Source: Silene conica
Lineage: Eukaryota > Streptophyta > Magnoliopsida > Caryophyllales > Caryophyllaceae
Direction: 5' to 3'
Assembly: GCA_029255685.2 (NCBI GenBank)
Contig: CM055315.2
Coordinates: 50,125,358-50,189,357 of the forward strand
Length of the DNA stretch: 64,000 bases
Below, piece after piece: positions 12,274 through 24,019 of this stretch; position 1 is the stretch's first letter, and the number at the start of each line of letters is the position of its first letter. The notes under the pieces were generated by a model. It did not search any database and was not told where the DNA came from. It was given only the letters and a program-made list of their open reading frames with translations. The position numbers and the translations under genes are program-made.

Positions 12274-12291
12274 TCCCCGGCAACGGCGCCA
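12274..12291 (-). other. primer binding site of A1 (tRNA-Asp)
   Basis: Minus strand reads TGGCGCCGTTGCCGGGGA, complementary to the 3' end of tRNA-Asp, the usual primer of Athila-group gypsy elements. It lies five bases inside the LTR edge. Confidence 0.92.
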
Positions 12292-12890
12292 AAATTTGAT
12301 GCCCGTCGTTGAGGGTACCAAAGATAAAATTTATAATTCCTAACCTTAACAATAGATAGTGAAAGTCAGGGTCGAACCACAAGGAGGTGGGGAATGTTTA
12401 CTGTTTGGTGTCAATGTTTTAAGGTAACAAATTGGGGGTTTGATTGTTGATTTCTAAGTCTAAAGCAAAGACAAAAATAAAACAAGAAAATAAAGATGAG
12501 ATTTAAAATATATAAAAAGGGATGCTAGGATGTTTGGGTAATAAATAGCTAAGGTAAAATAAATCCTAAGGTCAACATGTATTGCAGTCGCGTAAGGGGG
12601 TGTAACATATCTTTTTAGGTCTATGCTACCTAATAGCTCCTTTCGGCCTATGCTATTAGTTCCTAGGTCTCACAATTATTGGGTGTCAACAATAAGGGTG
12701 ATTCCTAAATTCCAGGTCACATACCTTTCAGCCTTGAGTAACCTATCCGTCTTAAGGTGTAAACCAATGCCCTTCCCGTATCTTTCAATCTTGGGTAGGT
12801 CATTACTAACATCCTACAAGTCTCCTTATGGTCTCATTGCAGGGTATTATAATTGACAAGAAAAGACGAAATAAGAATACATACGCGAGT

Positions 12891-12964
12891 GGTCGACCGA
12901 CCAGCTACTCCAGTCGGCCGACCACGGCCTCGGTCGACCGACCAGCTATTCCGGTCGGCCGACC
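12891..12964. repeat. two adjoining box pairs in A1 LTR
   Basis: Boxes start at 12891, 12912, 12932 and 12953: 21, 20 and 21 bp apart. Boxes 2 and 4 are NGTCGGCCGACC forms, box 4 being a perfect 12-bp palindrome GGTCGGCCGACC. Both spacers contain AGCTA and TTCC/CTCC, so the pair was duplicated as a unit. Confidence 0.9.
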
Positions 12965-13437
12965 GTGGTCCTGCTACAGGTCGGTCTTTCGAATTTTATC
13001 TACCTACGCATATTTATCCCCTACATCCTAACATATGAAAATTAGCTACTCATGATTGTTAAGACGTTCATAAAATTGGGAATAAACATGGAGAACATAG
13101 TAAATAATCTAAGCATGTAAGATTCAACAAAGCTTGGGATTCTAACTTAACAATTGTAATAAAAACAAGAACGATAATAAAGCAAGATTAAAAGAGTAAT
13201 TACCACAATTTAGAATTAGGGCAGAAAGAAACTAACTTTATTGATGAATGCTTGAGAACTATTGAAAGATTACAAAACTAAAGCTTGAATAAAACTAAAT
13301 ATGAATTTGATAATAGATGGTCTAAGATATCTAAACCCTAGCTACAAGATTAGTTTATATAGGGCGAGAGATTAGAGTTTCCTGAAGACTCTAATTCTAT
13401 TTTATTTCCGAAAAAGAATCGTTTGGGCCTCTGCTGT

Positions 13438-13570
13438 GGTCGGTCGACCTACTATTCGGGTCGGTCGACCGCTTCCTTCTGGGCTTCTTCTATTTTTGGC
13501 CTTTCTTGAAATTTGGGCTTCATTAAAATTCAGCACTGGTCGGCCGACCCGTTTGGGTGGTCGGTCGACC
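13438..13570. repeat. two box pairs in A1 LTR near its 5' end
   Basis: Pairs start at 13438 and 13459, and at 13538 and 13559. Both have exactly 21-bp spacing with unrelated spacers. Boxes are GGTCGGTCGACC and GGTCGGCCGACC. Confidence 0.9.
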
Positions 13571-13840
13571 GCCTCTGTACGGAAATCTTCGGATTTCTCT
13601 TGTTTTGACTTTTGGCACTTGACTTTGACTCCAGTTGACTTCCCATTAATTCCCTAATTAAGCAAAAGACTTGAGGATATGGATTTGGTGCTAAATTGCT
13701 TCTTTTCCGCATAAATCTGCAAAAGTGCATAAAAATACGAAAGTACACGATTTGTGGGAAATAAAGGCTAAAACATAGTAAATGAGCGACCAAATACGTG
13801 TAAAAATAGATGTAAAACATCATAAAATAGACACGTATCA

Positions 13841-15843
13841 ACCATACTATTAATAATAATATTACAGCCCAAGAAGAAATAATAATACTGATGATAAACT
13901 AAGGCTAAGACATGCTCGTAATACTAACAACATCACAAATCATATCATCATCAACATCTTCTAATAATAATATCAATACAACAACAATCACATAAACAAT
14001 AATAATAAGCATAATAACACAAACAGCCCCTCAGATCCTGGGTTCGAATCCCACGACCAACAATAAAACAAAAGCATACTCAGACCATCCCATCACTCTA
14101 ATCCGTACAGCCCAGGTTCACGGCATCACCGCCACCAACCAGGACACCCACGACCATCACCATCTATCCTAAACTCAACTATGCACTACCCTCTACCACT
14201 TCTACCCACTGTACACCACCAGTGACCACCACGTCAACCACCACAACAATTCTAAACAGCCTGCCCACACATTATTATTTTGTTTTCAGCAACTCGTATC
14301 TGCACTCCCTTCTTATCGCGCTGACTCCTCTCGCCTCCATGCCCCACACTACCCTTGGCTACCACCGTAGTCACCACTGACTCACGGTGGTTCCAGAGGT
14401 ACCCCACACTTACCCTCGTCCTCATCTGAACCGCCACGATAACCTCCCCAACTTCACTGCTCACACACGACTCATAACCCCCTGTTCTGACTCTACTGTT
14501 TTGAACGACCACCATCGACGACATACTCCACCCATGGCCACCACACCAACACCCGGGTGGTCTTCCCTACACCAGTAACCTTCCACTCACAACCCAGATG
14601 CAAAACTACCCCCAAAAGACCCAAAACCCGACACCAAACAGACATCAGCCCCGCGTCCCTGTTTCTGGTTTGAACCCGAAATTACTCACTTATGGTGGTG
14701 CTCCGACCACCACAAGCCAACCTACCACCACCCACGCAACATATAAACATCATAATACCATTACACATAGATTCGTACCAAGACAGACCTATATACACAC
14801 TTCGAATAACAACTGAAATAAAACACGAAACAGAGACGAACAACAATGATTATCGATAATTATCGCGTTTATGGTGATGCCCACGGTGATCCTATGGTGG
14901 TTTAATGACCATAAACATGTTATTCATACTATCAACTCTACATACGACCTTAATACCCAGATGTTACGACATGAGAAAGTACTACGAATTACTTACGAAC
15001 TTGGTGTAGTGCAAGGCTACGAATGGTGATGGTGAAGGCTGTTGTTGCTGTACTTTTCCCTTTCGTTCTCTTCTTCAACCCACGGTAGTCACTAGGGATT
15101 AATTTTCAGATTGTTGTAGGTGGCAGGCGAGTTCATGGAGGCAGATAAGGGCTAGGGTTTATTAGTTGGTTTGTCGATGAATAAGATAGTAGAGAGGATG
15201 TCGATGAAAGTAGTATAGGGTAGGGTTTGAGTTTGAGTTTGTCGATTATGGGGTTTGTCGATGTACATGGGGTAGGGTTAGTATCGATAAACGGGCTCGT
15301 TGCTTTACTTACTCGGCCCATCACACATATCGAGCTTATATCTCGTTCTTAACCCGTAACTTAAAATTAACGAGTACGTATAAAATTATACTAATTAAAT
15401 TATGTAATTTATTATTAGTTGATATTAATTAAACTAATTATAAAAATATAAAATTATTAGCACTTACGTAAGAATATATAAAAATACGTAAGAATATATA
15501 AAAATACGTAAGAATATATAAAAATTAGGATTTAAATAGGGTTACGACTTAAATAAATAAATAAATAAATAATAGAATTTAAGTATAGACCGTAAATAAA
15601 TATATAAAAACAAGAAATATATTAATTATAAATGTATCATTAAGAATCAAGAAATACGAATGAACGTCATTTTTGGAAATAATTATCAAATATCAATGAT
15701 TATGAAATACGAAATAATCATAAAAATACGATTAATAAAACAATAACAATTTACGTAAATACTTTATAAACATTCCATTCGAAATACTTGTATAAAACAC
15801 GGTTTGACTGCCGTTGACCGAGGGTAAAATACGAGGTATTACA
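13841..15843 (-). mobile_element. 5' LTR part of Ty3/gypsy element G1
   Basis: Minus strand starts TGTAATACCTCGTATTTTAC at 15843 and matches the start of the G4 LTR at 42019, including the GTCAACGGNAGTCAAACC block and the AT-rich tract that follows. The match shows this is the same LTR family in the opposite orientation. It is cut at 13840 by A1, so about 2.0 of roughly 2.9 kb remains in view. It sits in the 3' region of copia C3; the bases beyond its end (GATAT, 15844-15848) should be the target duplication. No coding sequence; the open frames over the CCACCA-rich stretch (14250-14820) have no support. Confidence 0.85.
15466..15525. repeat. three tandem 20-bp repeats in G1 LTR
   Basis: The unit ACGTAAGAATATATAAAAAT occurs three times in a row, starting at 15466, 15486 and 15506. 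A local tandem duplication in the AT-rich part of the LTR; an (AAAT)n run follows near 15552. Confidence 0.9.
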
Positions 15844-15848
15844 GATAT

Positions 15849-16411
15849 TGTTCAACCCTGACAAGGGGTGGACAATTCCTAATCGACCTATTCCTTCCGG
15901 CTGGCCATAGTCCATCATAACCCAAAATATGTCCTTATAAACCCCAGTTACGAAGGTGTTAGGACATAAATCAAAGTTAATCTGAAAACCATGCCACCTC
16001 AGAGAACAGTCATTAGTCCAAGAACTGACTCATGTGAAACACGATAGATGCTCCCGCCACGACCATGCAGTCTTTTAATAAGAGTACGCCAGAGCTCTAT
16101 CAGCGGTCATTAGCCCGACAAATGTATCTTAACATGTCTATGCCTAGGTGATCGATTAGTCATCTCGTATGACTCTATGGTAATTGAACTCGCCATCAAT
16201 CGCATCACACATCAAGTTGCATGGAGATGTCACCTCACTTAAGCAACTAGGGGCGAGGTCATGATAATTCAGTTCACTTTAATGGGGTTCAATATGGTCT
16301 TACCGTCCCATTTGAATTTTATATGACCTTGGTTTTTGAGTATTTAAACTCTATTACGATAAATGAATTATGAATAACTCGAAAAATGACCTTTTATTTC
16401 ATCCTCATAAT
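15849..16411 (-). other. 3' non-coding region of copia C3
   Basis: Aligns with the C4 3' region from 44432 on (shared ACAAGGGGT, GGACAATTCCTA, ACTCTATGG and CAACTAGGGGC blocks). No gene. It is truncated at its far end by the G1 LTR. Confidence 0.75.
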
Positions 16412-19297
16412 CTAGTACATATCTGGCATGCGTTTAAGACCCATGGATGCTACATGTCGGTCATGCTTAGCCTGTGATAAAGGCTTGGTTAAAGGATCAG
16501 CAATATTATCCTCTGTCCCAACCTTACAAACCGCAATTTCCTTCCTTTCAATAAAGTCTCTAATTACATGAAATTTTCTGAGTACATGTCTAGACTTATT
16601 GCTAGACTTAGGCTCCTTCGCTTGAAAGATAGCCCCGTTGTTATCACAAAGGATTGTGATAGGATCCTTGGCTTCGGGGACTACCCTTAGTCCTTCCAAG
16701 AACTGCCTAATCCACACAGCTTCCTTTGCAGCTTCTGATGCTGCAATATACTCAGCCTCTGTAGTAGAATCTGCAACAACTGGCTCCTTGAAGCTTCTCC
16801 AGCTTATCGCACCACCATTGATCATATAGATAAAGCCAGCTTGGGATTTTAGATCATCCGCATCTGTTTGGAAGCTTGAGTCGGTGTAACCCTTTACACT
16901 AAACTCACCTTCTCCTCCAAACACTAAGAACAAATCCTTAGTTCTTCTTAAGTACTTAAGGATATTCTTAACGGCTATCCAGTGTTTTTCACCTGGATTG
17001 GCTTGGTATCTAATCGTCATGCTTAAAGCATATGACACATCTGGACGGGTATAATTCATGGCATTCATGATTGACCCAATAGCTGAAGCATAGGGTATGT
17101 CCTTCATTCGTTCAACATGTTCCGTTTGGTCAGGAGTGGGTGATTGAGTTTTGCTCAAGGAAACCCCACTCCCCATTGGAACTAGTCCTCTCTTAGAATT
17201 CTCCATGTTGAATCGACGAAGTATCTTATCCACGTAAGATTCTTGGCTTAGTGCCAATATCCTTCTGGATCTTTCTCTAAAGATTCTTATACCCAGTATG
17301 CGTTGTGCATTTCCCAAATCTTTCATTTGGAAATGCTTTCTTAACCATTCCTTGACTGAAGTCAACATGGTAACATCGTTACCAATGAGGAGTATGTCAT
17401 CTACATACAAGATTAGGAACACAACTTTGCTCCCACTGAACTTCATGTATAAACACGGTTCTTCGACACTTCGAGTGAACCCATTCTCTTTTATCACATG
17501 ATTGAATCGATGATTCCAACTTCTTGATGCTTGCTTAAGCCCATAAATGGACCTATTCAGCTTATACACTTTGTTAGGATTTTTAGGATCTTTAAAACCT
17601 TCAGGTTGTACCATGTACACTTCCTCCTCTAAATGCCTATTTAGAAAGGCGGTTTTAACATCCATTTGCCATATTTCATAATCGTGAAATGCGGCAATCG
17701 CTAACATAATCCAAATTGATCTCAACATAGCAACAGGAGCAAAAGTTTCATCATAGTGTAGACCATGAATTTGAGTGAAACCTTTTGCTACAAGCCTAGC
17801 TTTGTAGACATCATCATGTCCGTCTATGCCATTCTTGATTTTGAAGATCCATTTGCACTGGAGCGGTTTAACGTTCTCGGGCAAATCAACCAAGTTCCAA
17901 ACTTGATTATCTTCCATAGATTTAATTTCGGATTTCATGGCTTCAAGCCAAAAAATTGAATTAGGACTAGATATGGCCCCTTTGTAGGTTGATGGTTCAT
18001 CATTTTCCATTAGAAAAACGTCTAAAGCGTCTCTTACCTCAATGACACCAATGTACCTTTCAGGTTGGTGACTCACCCTCCCAGACCTCCTAGGTGCTGG
18101 AGCATGAACTACGACATTTGACAAAGAAGGAATGTCTTCTTGCGTTATTTCTACTTCTGTTTGTGGCTCTTGATCTTGAATTTCTTCAAGTTCAAATTTT
18201 CTCCCACTCTGTCTTTTAGAAATGAAGTCATTTTCTAAAAAGACAGCTTCTCGAGACACAAACACTTTGTTCTCTTGTGAATTATTGAAGTAGTATGCAC
18301 GAGTATTGAGTGGATATCCCACAAATGTGCATTTGTCAGATTTGGGCGCAAGCTTGTCGGAAGACTTGTTCTTAACGTAAGCTTTGCAACCCCATATCTT
18401 AATATATGACAAATTTGGGACCTTCCCTTTCCATATCTCATATGGTGTTTTATTTGCAGCTTTAGTCGGACTCCTGTTTAAGGAGTGTATTGCAGTTTAG
18501 AGTGCAAATCCCCAAAATGAATCGGGGAGATCAGTAAGACTCATCATTGATCGAACCATATCCAATAAGGTTCGATTTCTCCTTTCAGAAACACCATTTA
18601 GTTGTGGCGTTCCTGGTGGAGTAAGTTGTGACACTATGCCACACTCTTTTAAATGAGAATCAAATTCATTGCTTAGATACTCTCCACCACGATCTGATCG
18701 TAGTGCTTTGATCTTTCTATTGGTTTGGTTCTCTACTTCATTTTGAAATTCTTTGAACTTTTCAAATGCTTCACTTTTGTACTTGATTAAGTAGATATAC
18801 CCATATCTACTTAAATCATCAGTAAAAGTAATAAAGTAGTCATAATTTCCTCTTGCGGTGATTGTCATTGGGCCACATACATCAGTGTGTATTAGTCCTA
18901 ACAAGTCACTTGCTCTTTCGCCTTTTCCACTAAAAGGTGATCGAGTCATCTTACCAAGAAGACATGATTCGCATACTCCATATGATACATAATCAAATGG
19001 TTTAATGATATTAGTCGATACTAATCTCTTAATGCGTTTTTCATTTATGTGACCTAGACGGCAATGCCAAATGAACGATTCATTAGGATCACTTGATTTT
19101 AGTCTTTTTGTTTGCACATTATGGACATCAATAGTTTTTGAGTTGTTAAGCACATAAATCCCATTTACGGAATTTGCTTGGCCTATTACCAAGCCATTTC
19201 GATGTATTTCACAAAAATTATTCTTAATTATGAATGAAAAACCTTCCATGTCCAACATGGCAACCGAAATGATGTTCTTTGACAAAGAGGGTACATA
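16412..19297 (-). pseudogene. copia C3 protease end-integrase-RT-RNase H
   Basis: C-terminal part of the C3 polyprotein, starting at the CACTA insertion. It holds the end of the protease domain (VPSLSKNIISVA), the integrase HHCC finger (HCRLGH...CESC), the catalytic HTDVCGP, SDRGGEY and SERRNRT blocks, then RT with MDVKTAFLNR and LYVDDILL, and RNase H with ADSTTEAEY and CDNNGAIF, ending GLKRMPDMY. One in-frame TAA (18497-18499) lies at the integrase C-terminus after WGFAL. The frame reads straight through the CACTA target site into the upstream part at 24019-23318, so the element was coding before the CACTA insertion, apart from this stop if it is older. Confidence 0.92.
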
Positions 19298-19520
19298 CAC
19301 TACTACAATTAATGGAATAAGTAACACTACATAGAGAACACCTTAATTGGATAAGCGTCTTCTAGATTAATAGAGAACGCTCTAAACACAAAACTGTTAT
19401 TTAAAAGTATAATATAAAACGCCTAATATAATAACCGTTATCTATGACTATAATATAAAACGCCTAAGATAATAACCGTTACCTATGACTATAATATAAA
19501 ACACCTAATATATATAATAT
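19298..19520. repeat. left terminal and subterminal repeats of the CACTA element
   Basis: The 11-bp terminal inverted repeat is followed by GAGAACACC and GAGAACGC copies and by three near-copies of a 55-bp unit with ATAATATAAAACGCCTAA and ATAACCGTTA(T/C)CTATGAC. The right end (about 23020-23314) has the same short motifs in inverted orientation. Confidence 0.85.
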
Positions 19521-21161
19521 ATTCCTATTAATATTATGTTAATTAATTAATTTATTAATTTATTGATTTTTATTTGTTAAAGTCTACTGCGTATGGGTAA
19601 GTTTGTATGTTGTATATTGAATACGGAATTCAACCTCCAATAGTAAGTAAGTAAACCCCATACCCAGTACATACATAATACGAATAAAAATACAAATACA
19701 AAGTATATATTATTGAGGTGGTTTACGGGTTTAGACATTAATTACTTCTTCTTCCTTATTAGGTTCCTGAGTTGTATACGACACTCAAGATTTACGCGCG
19801 CCGCTTCTGTTTTCGCTGCATCCTCTTCAATTTTGCTTCATCCTCATCTCCTTCATCCTCTTCAATTGGTAAGTTTATTATTCTTGTCTAATTTTTCGTT
19901 TTCAATTTGATGTAAACGCTAATTCCTTCATCCTCTTCGACTGTTTTAGTTTTCAATTCGTCTTTTGATATAATTGCCCATCTTGTTGATGATGATGGTG
20001 ATGGGATTAACTAATTAGGCATTCTTCCTATTACCTTAACTTATAGACTTAATATTTGGGCATTGTTCCAGTACTGACAACTGCTGCTACTAGAAATGGA
20101 AATGAGGAATTGCATAATAGCTGCGTTTGCCATATAGTCTCTGGGTAGTAAACTGTGGATTCCAATAATAAGAATAATAGTCTCTAGGTAGTAAACACTG
20201 TTGTCGCAAGTACAGTGGCTACTCTTGGTAAAGTGAGTGAGGTTAATTCTTCTTTATCAACTATTTAATCGTCTAATTTGAGGTTTGGTTGATTTGAATG
20301 TGTTCTCTAAAGTGTGGTGGTGGTTCAATTATTAAATCGATACGATTATGAAATTATCTATGATCGGATTTCAGTATAATAGGATGTCATAGGATGCTTC
20401 AAAGAGTAGGTTTGTGTAACCTTGAAATGTTAAAGAAGCTTCTAGATAATGCTAAGATTAGTACTGATTAATCTGGTGGAGTCGTGGTTGATAACCAGTG
20501 GTTTTTACTGTTGGCAGGTTATGCGTAGCTGCCTGCCTGATCTTTTCGATGGGCAACCTGATTTACTCTTCTAACTTGTCACTATGTTGAATCCCTCCGT
20601 CTTACAAGAAAGTAGTGTTCCAGTTTATAACATTCGCCAGGTGTGTCGTTGTTACGTGTGATAACTATATAGTAAACTTATTTTGTGCATAATATTATAA
20701 CTGTTCTTTGTCCACTGTTTGGCTGTATGCGCATTCTTGTGCTTATGGTGTTTAAATATGTATTCCTCTCGTTCAGCGTCAGCCAGTGCATCTGGTCCCT
20801 CGGTTAGTGTAGTGGCAAGCATGAAAAATTAAGTCCTTTCGTTTTTTCATTAGGCTGCAAATCCGCAATGATGGACGTTGCAGGTGTTGGTCCTCAATGT
20901 GCTTATAGTTTTCGACTCAATAGATTGCTGTTTTGATGCAATTTAATATTTCAATTAACTAAGCGAGTGTAGACACTCCAATAGGGTGGTTTTTTAGGTT
21001 CGTTTCTGACATGGCTTGCTTCCTTTGGTTCTTTTGAATGGTTATTGTACATCACCTAGAGTTCTGTATTGTTTTCATTAGTAGCTTACGATTTCTCGTT
21101 GTTGCTTTGCTTGTGCTTTCAAAATGGCCTTGTTCATCTTTTGGCGCTTTACCTCTGGAAG

Positions 21162-21460
21162 GAGATAAGAAACTTTGTTATCACTTTTCATAGATCTTAT
21201 CATGGTGGGTTCAACTTCGGTAAGCAACTTTAAGATATTTGGTTTGTCTGCCTAGAGTAATTTATCTTGTTAACATTTGTTTCGTGTTGATGTGAGCTTT
21301 AACATTCTCTGTTATCTATGATAATTTAGGATTAAACTGTGCTGAGGCCGTCAATTTTGTCCCTGCTGATTGGTTGGCATACAGAGGGTTTGGATCAGAG
21401 CTCTATCAGCGATTTCATAAGCCTGTTGTTCTTTCTCATGAAGAAATGCTTTTGTGGTAG
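21162..21460 (+). pseudogene. captured KDM5/JMJ17-type JmjC histone demethylase fragment
   Basis: Two exon pieces inside the CACTA element. Exon a (21162-21219) encodes NFVITF, a changed residue, then RSYHGGFNF. Exon b (21330-21460) encodes GLNCAEAVNF, PADWLAY, GFGSELYQRFHKP and VLSHEE. Between them is a 110-bp intron with GTAAGC donor (21220) and TTTAG acceptor (21329); splicing keeps the frame exactly. This is the distal part of the JmjC catalytic domain of plant KDM5-type H3K4 demethylases, including the distal iron-binding His in SYH. Soon after, in a stretch that should read LLCVVAK, a deletion of a few bases shifts the frame to a stop at 21458. Upstream catalytic residues, reader domains and the rest of the gene are absent, so this is a fragment and not a working enzyme. 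Confidence 0.82.
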
Positions 21461-22602
21461 CTAAGGTTCAATACTAGGACTGACTGTGTAGACATGGATA
21501 TTTACATTTATTACTCTTGATAACTTAAGAGCTTTCTTCTTGCTCTCCTCATGTATATGCCATATGGATGTCGGGTGTCACCTCTTTAGTGCCTTTTTGT
21601 TCATGAGCATCATCCTTTGGTATCTTTAAGTTGATTCCTATATTTCCAATCAGAAAAAAATGAAAGTACCAAGACTAGCTGACATATTTTTAGAGCAAAA
21701 TGGAATGGCTATTGGCATGAAGTTCTGTAATTAATTGTACTCTTTAAGTTTAAATGTAATATTGTAATAAACTAAATTATTAGAACAAGCTAAAGGATGC
21801 TGCCCATTTAAAGATTGACGGTTTGCATAAACCGAGATAGTTTGGCTTACTTATGCCTGATGCTTTTTTTCCCTTGTTCTTTATCTCGTTTGGATTATAT
21901 CAATGTGGGCAACCAGTGATTAGATTCTGGTGACATGCAGATTGGTTGTGATGCTAAGGTTGTAACGTTTGTGATTAAAGAATTGGTGAGAGTAATTAGT
22001 AAGAAGAAGATGTGGAGAGAACGGCTTTGGAGAAAGGGTCTTGTGAAAACATTCGCCATGTCTCCTCGGAAGCAGCCTGATGATGTTGGGATTGTGGAGG
22101 TAGTTGTTGTTAGTAAGATCAACCATCTATATTGAGTTCAGACTTTGATGTGTTTTCTAATTATGTGTAGTAGGGTGCTTAATTTAATTTCTGTTATTGC
22201 AGGATCCTACTTGCATAATCTCCCAGCAGCATCTTTATATTTCAGCTGTTGTTGACCGCTGCCGACCGCTGCCGACCTACTGGGTCTTGACAGCTGTTGT
22301 TTGTTGCTGTTGTTTCTAGTCTCACAAACCTTCATCTATGCCCAAGAGCAGCTTATTCACTACTTAGCTTCCCTTTGCCAGTTCTCGGTCTGGTGCAGGT
22401 CCAGGAAATTCTTCTATTGCTACTACAACATGTGGATGTTTTCTTTGTTGTCATTATGTTGTCTGGTTGCTTTCTTTGTTGTTATCTCGAGCTAATTGTG
22501 ACGAATCTAACCCCTTTATTTATTTTCTATTTTCTCACAATAGTTTTGTTTGAACTATTGTAGTATTTTGACAAAGTTTCTTCCACTTATTCTCAACAAA
22601 CT

Positions 22603-22689
22603 ATGGACGAGCTTAGGGAGACGTGGATTTCATATGTTGAAAATCATCAGCCGGGTAGTGAAGATGATGATGATATTTTTGAGTTGTAG
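22603..22689 (+). other. short acidic open frame, possible terminal exon
   Basis: A 28-codon frame from ATG (MDELRETWISYV) ending in an acidic tail with four aspartates before TAG. A possible splice acceptor TATTGTAG precedes it at 22563, and the frame stays open back to it. I do not recognise it. It may be the last exon of a second captured gene or the remnant of a transposon protein. Weak support. Confidence 0.25.
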
Positions 22690-23317
22690 CTCGATTCCAT
22701 TTTTTTGGTTTATACTATCGTAATTTTTTTTCCCAATAGGAAGTTTGAGTTCTTTTTATTCTCAATAACGAAGACGATGATACACTTTTCTGGTGATCAA
22801 GAATATAAAATGTAGCCGCTTTTGGCAAATTGTTTGGATTGGCCACTGACAATGTTATCATTAATGAAATTTTTTTGATTTTTGATTTTTGATTTCTGAT
22901 TTTTGATTTCTAGCCTCTTGTTGAGTGACTTCTTTATAATTTACGTAATTATTTATGGGTTATATCTTTATATTAGGTATATAATATTTGAATTATTTGT
23001 TTTTTTTAAAATAGCAAAAAGTTAGAGAACAGTGATCTACCTTGACTGTTTTCTATTATATGGGATAGAGAACTATCATCTGTAATAGTCGTTCTCTAAG
23101 GTACAAGAAAAACAACGCCTCCCAACTATAAGTGTTCTCTAATAGTAAATGAATATAAAACGCCTTACACACTAGGTGTTCTCTAATATATAGCATATAA
23201 AACGCCCCTCACGTCCGTTCTCTATACATTAGAGAACACTGAGTTGGAGAACGCCTATGAAGCGTTTTCTAAAACCTTTTTCAACAGTTCTCTAAGCCTC
23301 TTTTTGTAGTAGTGATA

Positions 23318-24019
23318 GTAACAATCTTTCAAATACAACTCATAACCACTAGCTAAATGTAGTACGTAGGTTCCCTTTGAAGAAGCGGCTACCTTAGCCC
23401 CATTTCCAAGTCTGAGATCCACATCACTTTTGTCTATCTTCTCCACATCTCTTAGCCCCTGTAAGTGATTACAAAGGTGAGATCCACAACCAGTATCCAA
23501 TACCCATGTTATAGAGGAGGTGAAATTAATGTCAATAACATATATTTCAGATAGAGTCTTACTCTTTGGAGTGATGATTCCATCTTTGATGTCATCCAAA
23601 TACCTGGGGCAGTTACGCCTCCAATGGCCAAACTCAAAACAATAGTGACAAATTTCAAAAGGTTTAGCACCCCTTTTCTTGGTTGTAGTAGTCCCACTAG
23701 CTATTCCCTTCATGGGTTGTTTTCCTCTCTTTATCCTTTTGAACTTCCTTCCGTTCCTAACGGAAAGAGGTTTTCCACTTGTGCTCCCACTCATCTCATC
23801 ATCCCCTTTTGTCTCTAAAGACATTGAGTTCATTTGAGAGACAAGACTTTCATAATCATGATCTGCCATCATGATTGGTGTTGGTGGAGCAGAAGTGGTT
23901 ATTAGACAAAGATTTCCATTATTGTCAATTGTAAAGCGCAATTCTCTAGTCGAATCATCTTCACAGTATTTTTGCCAGTTATCGATGGTGATCGGAACGA
24001 GATTATAGAAAGCATCCAT
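23318..24019 (-). pseudogene. copia C3 short N-terminal region, zinc knuckle and protease start
   Basis: First 234 codons of the C3 polyprotein from ATG at 24019 (MDAFYNLVPITID). There is no UBN2 Gag domain. Instead about 120 residues precede a CCHC zinc knuckle (CHYCFEFGHWRRNC), against about 280 in C1. The protease active site DTGC follows. The start is like that of C4: a PITID block, then DD...TRE, F, GN and TS. The frame runs into the CACTA insertion at 23314. The region just before ATG, GTAATTGA, is the same as in C4, which supports this start. Confidence 0.88.

Larger units (their letters stand above)
7547..13840 (-). mobile_element. Athila-like Ty3/gypsy element A1, gag-protease only in view
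   Basis: Minus-strand gypsy element: 5' LTR 12297-13840, tRNA-Asp primer binding site 12274-12291, and a gag-protease frame 12171-9301, followed by at least 1.75 kb without coding sequence until copia C1 interrupts it at 7546. The Asp primer and the protease motif DLGAS are typical of the Athila group. No RT, RNase H or integrase follows in the expected place, so this is probably a non-autonomous derivative, unless pol lies beyond C1. A1 is inserted in the LTR of gypsy G1, which resumes at 13841. It carries nine pairs of 12-bp boxes at 21-bp spacing. Confidence 0.88.
12297..13840 (-). repeat. 5' LTR of Athila-like A1
   Basis: 1,544-bp LTR. On the minus strand it starts TGATACGTGTCTATTTT at 13840 and ends CGACGGGCATCA at 12297. 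Four box pairs lie in it. The fragment at 36125-36932 begins with a similar TGATNCC...TCGTT sequence and is a relative of this LTR. Confidence 0.88.
19298..23314. mobile_element. CACTA (EnSpm-type) DNA transposon, 4,017 bp, inside copia C3
   Basis: Ends are CACTACTACAA at 19298 and the inverted TTGTAGTAGTG at 23314, flanked by the 3-bp target duplication ATA (19295-19297 and 23315-23317). Removing the element and one ATA restores continuous copia sequence. Subterminal repeats of the motifs GAGAAC(A/G)C and ATAAAACGCC fill about 250 bp at each end, as is usual for transposase binding regions of CACTA elements. I find no transposase (TNPD/TNPA) frame, so it is non-autonomous. The interior looks like captured gene sequence: a 5'-UTR-like leader with GTAAGT near 19868, introns, and a JmjC gene fragment at 21162-21460. 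Confidence 0.93.

Noticed and set aside
9018..13570. GTCGAC sites as cloning-vector or linker contamination
   Set aside because: The boxes vary in sequence, are embedded in natural element sequence, and are also found in frame within gag-protease.
14252..14816. Open frames over the CCACCA-rich stretch
   Set aside because: They lie in the G1 LTR, are low-complexity and have no family motifs.
21162..21460. Functional JmjC demethylase gene
   Set aside because: Only a distal part of the JmjC domain is present, with a frameshift and stop, inside a CACTA element.
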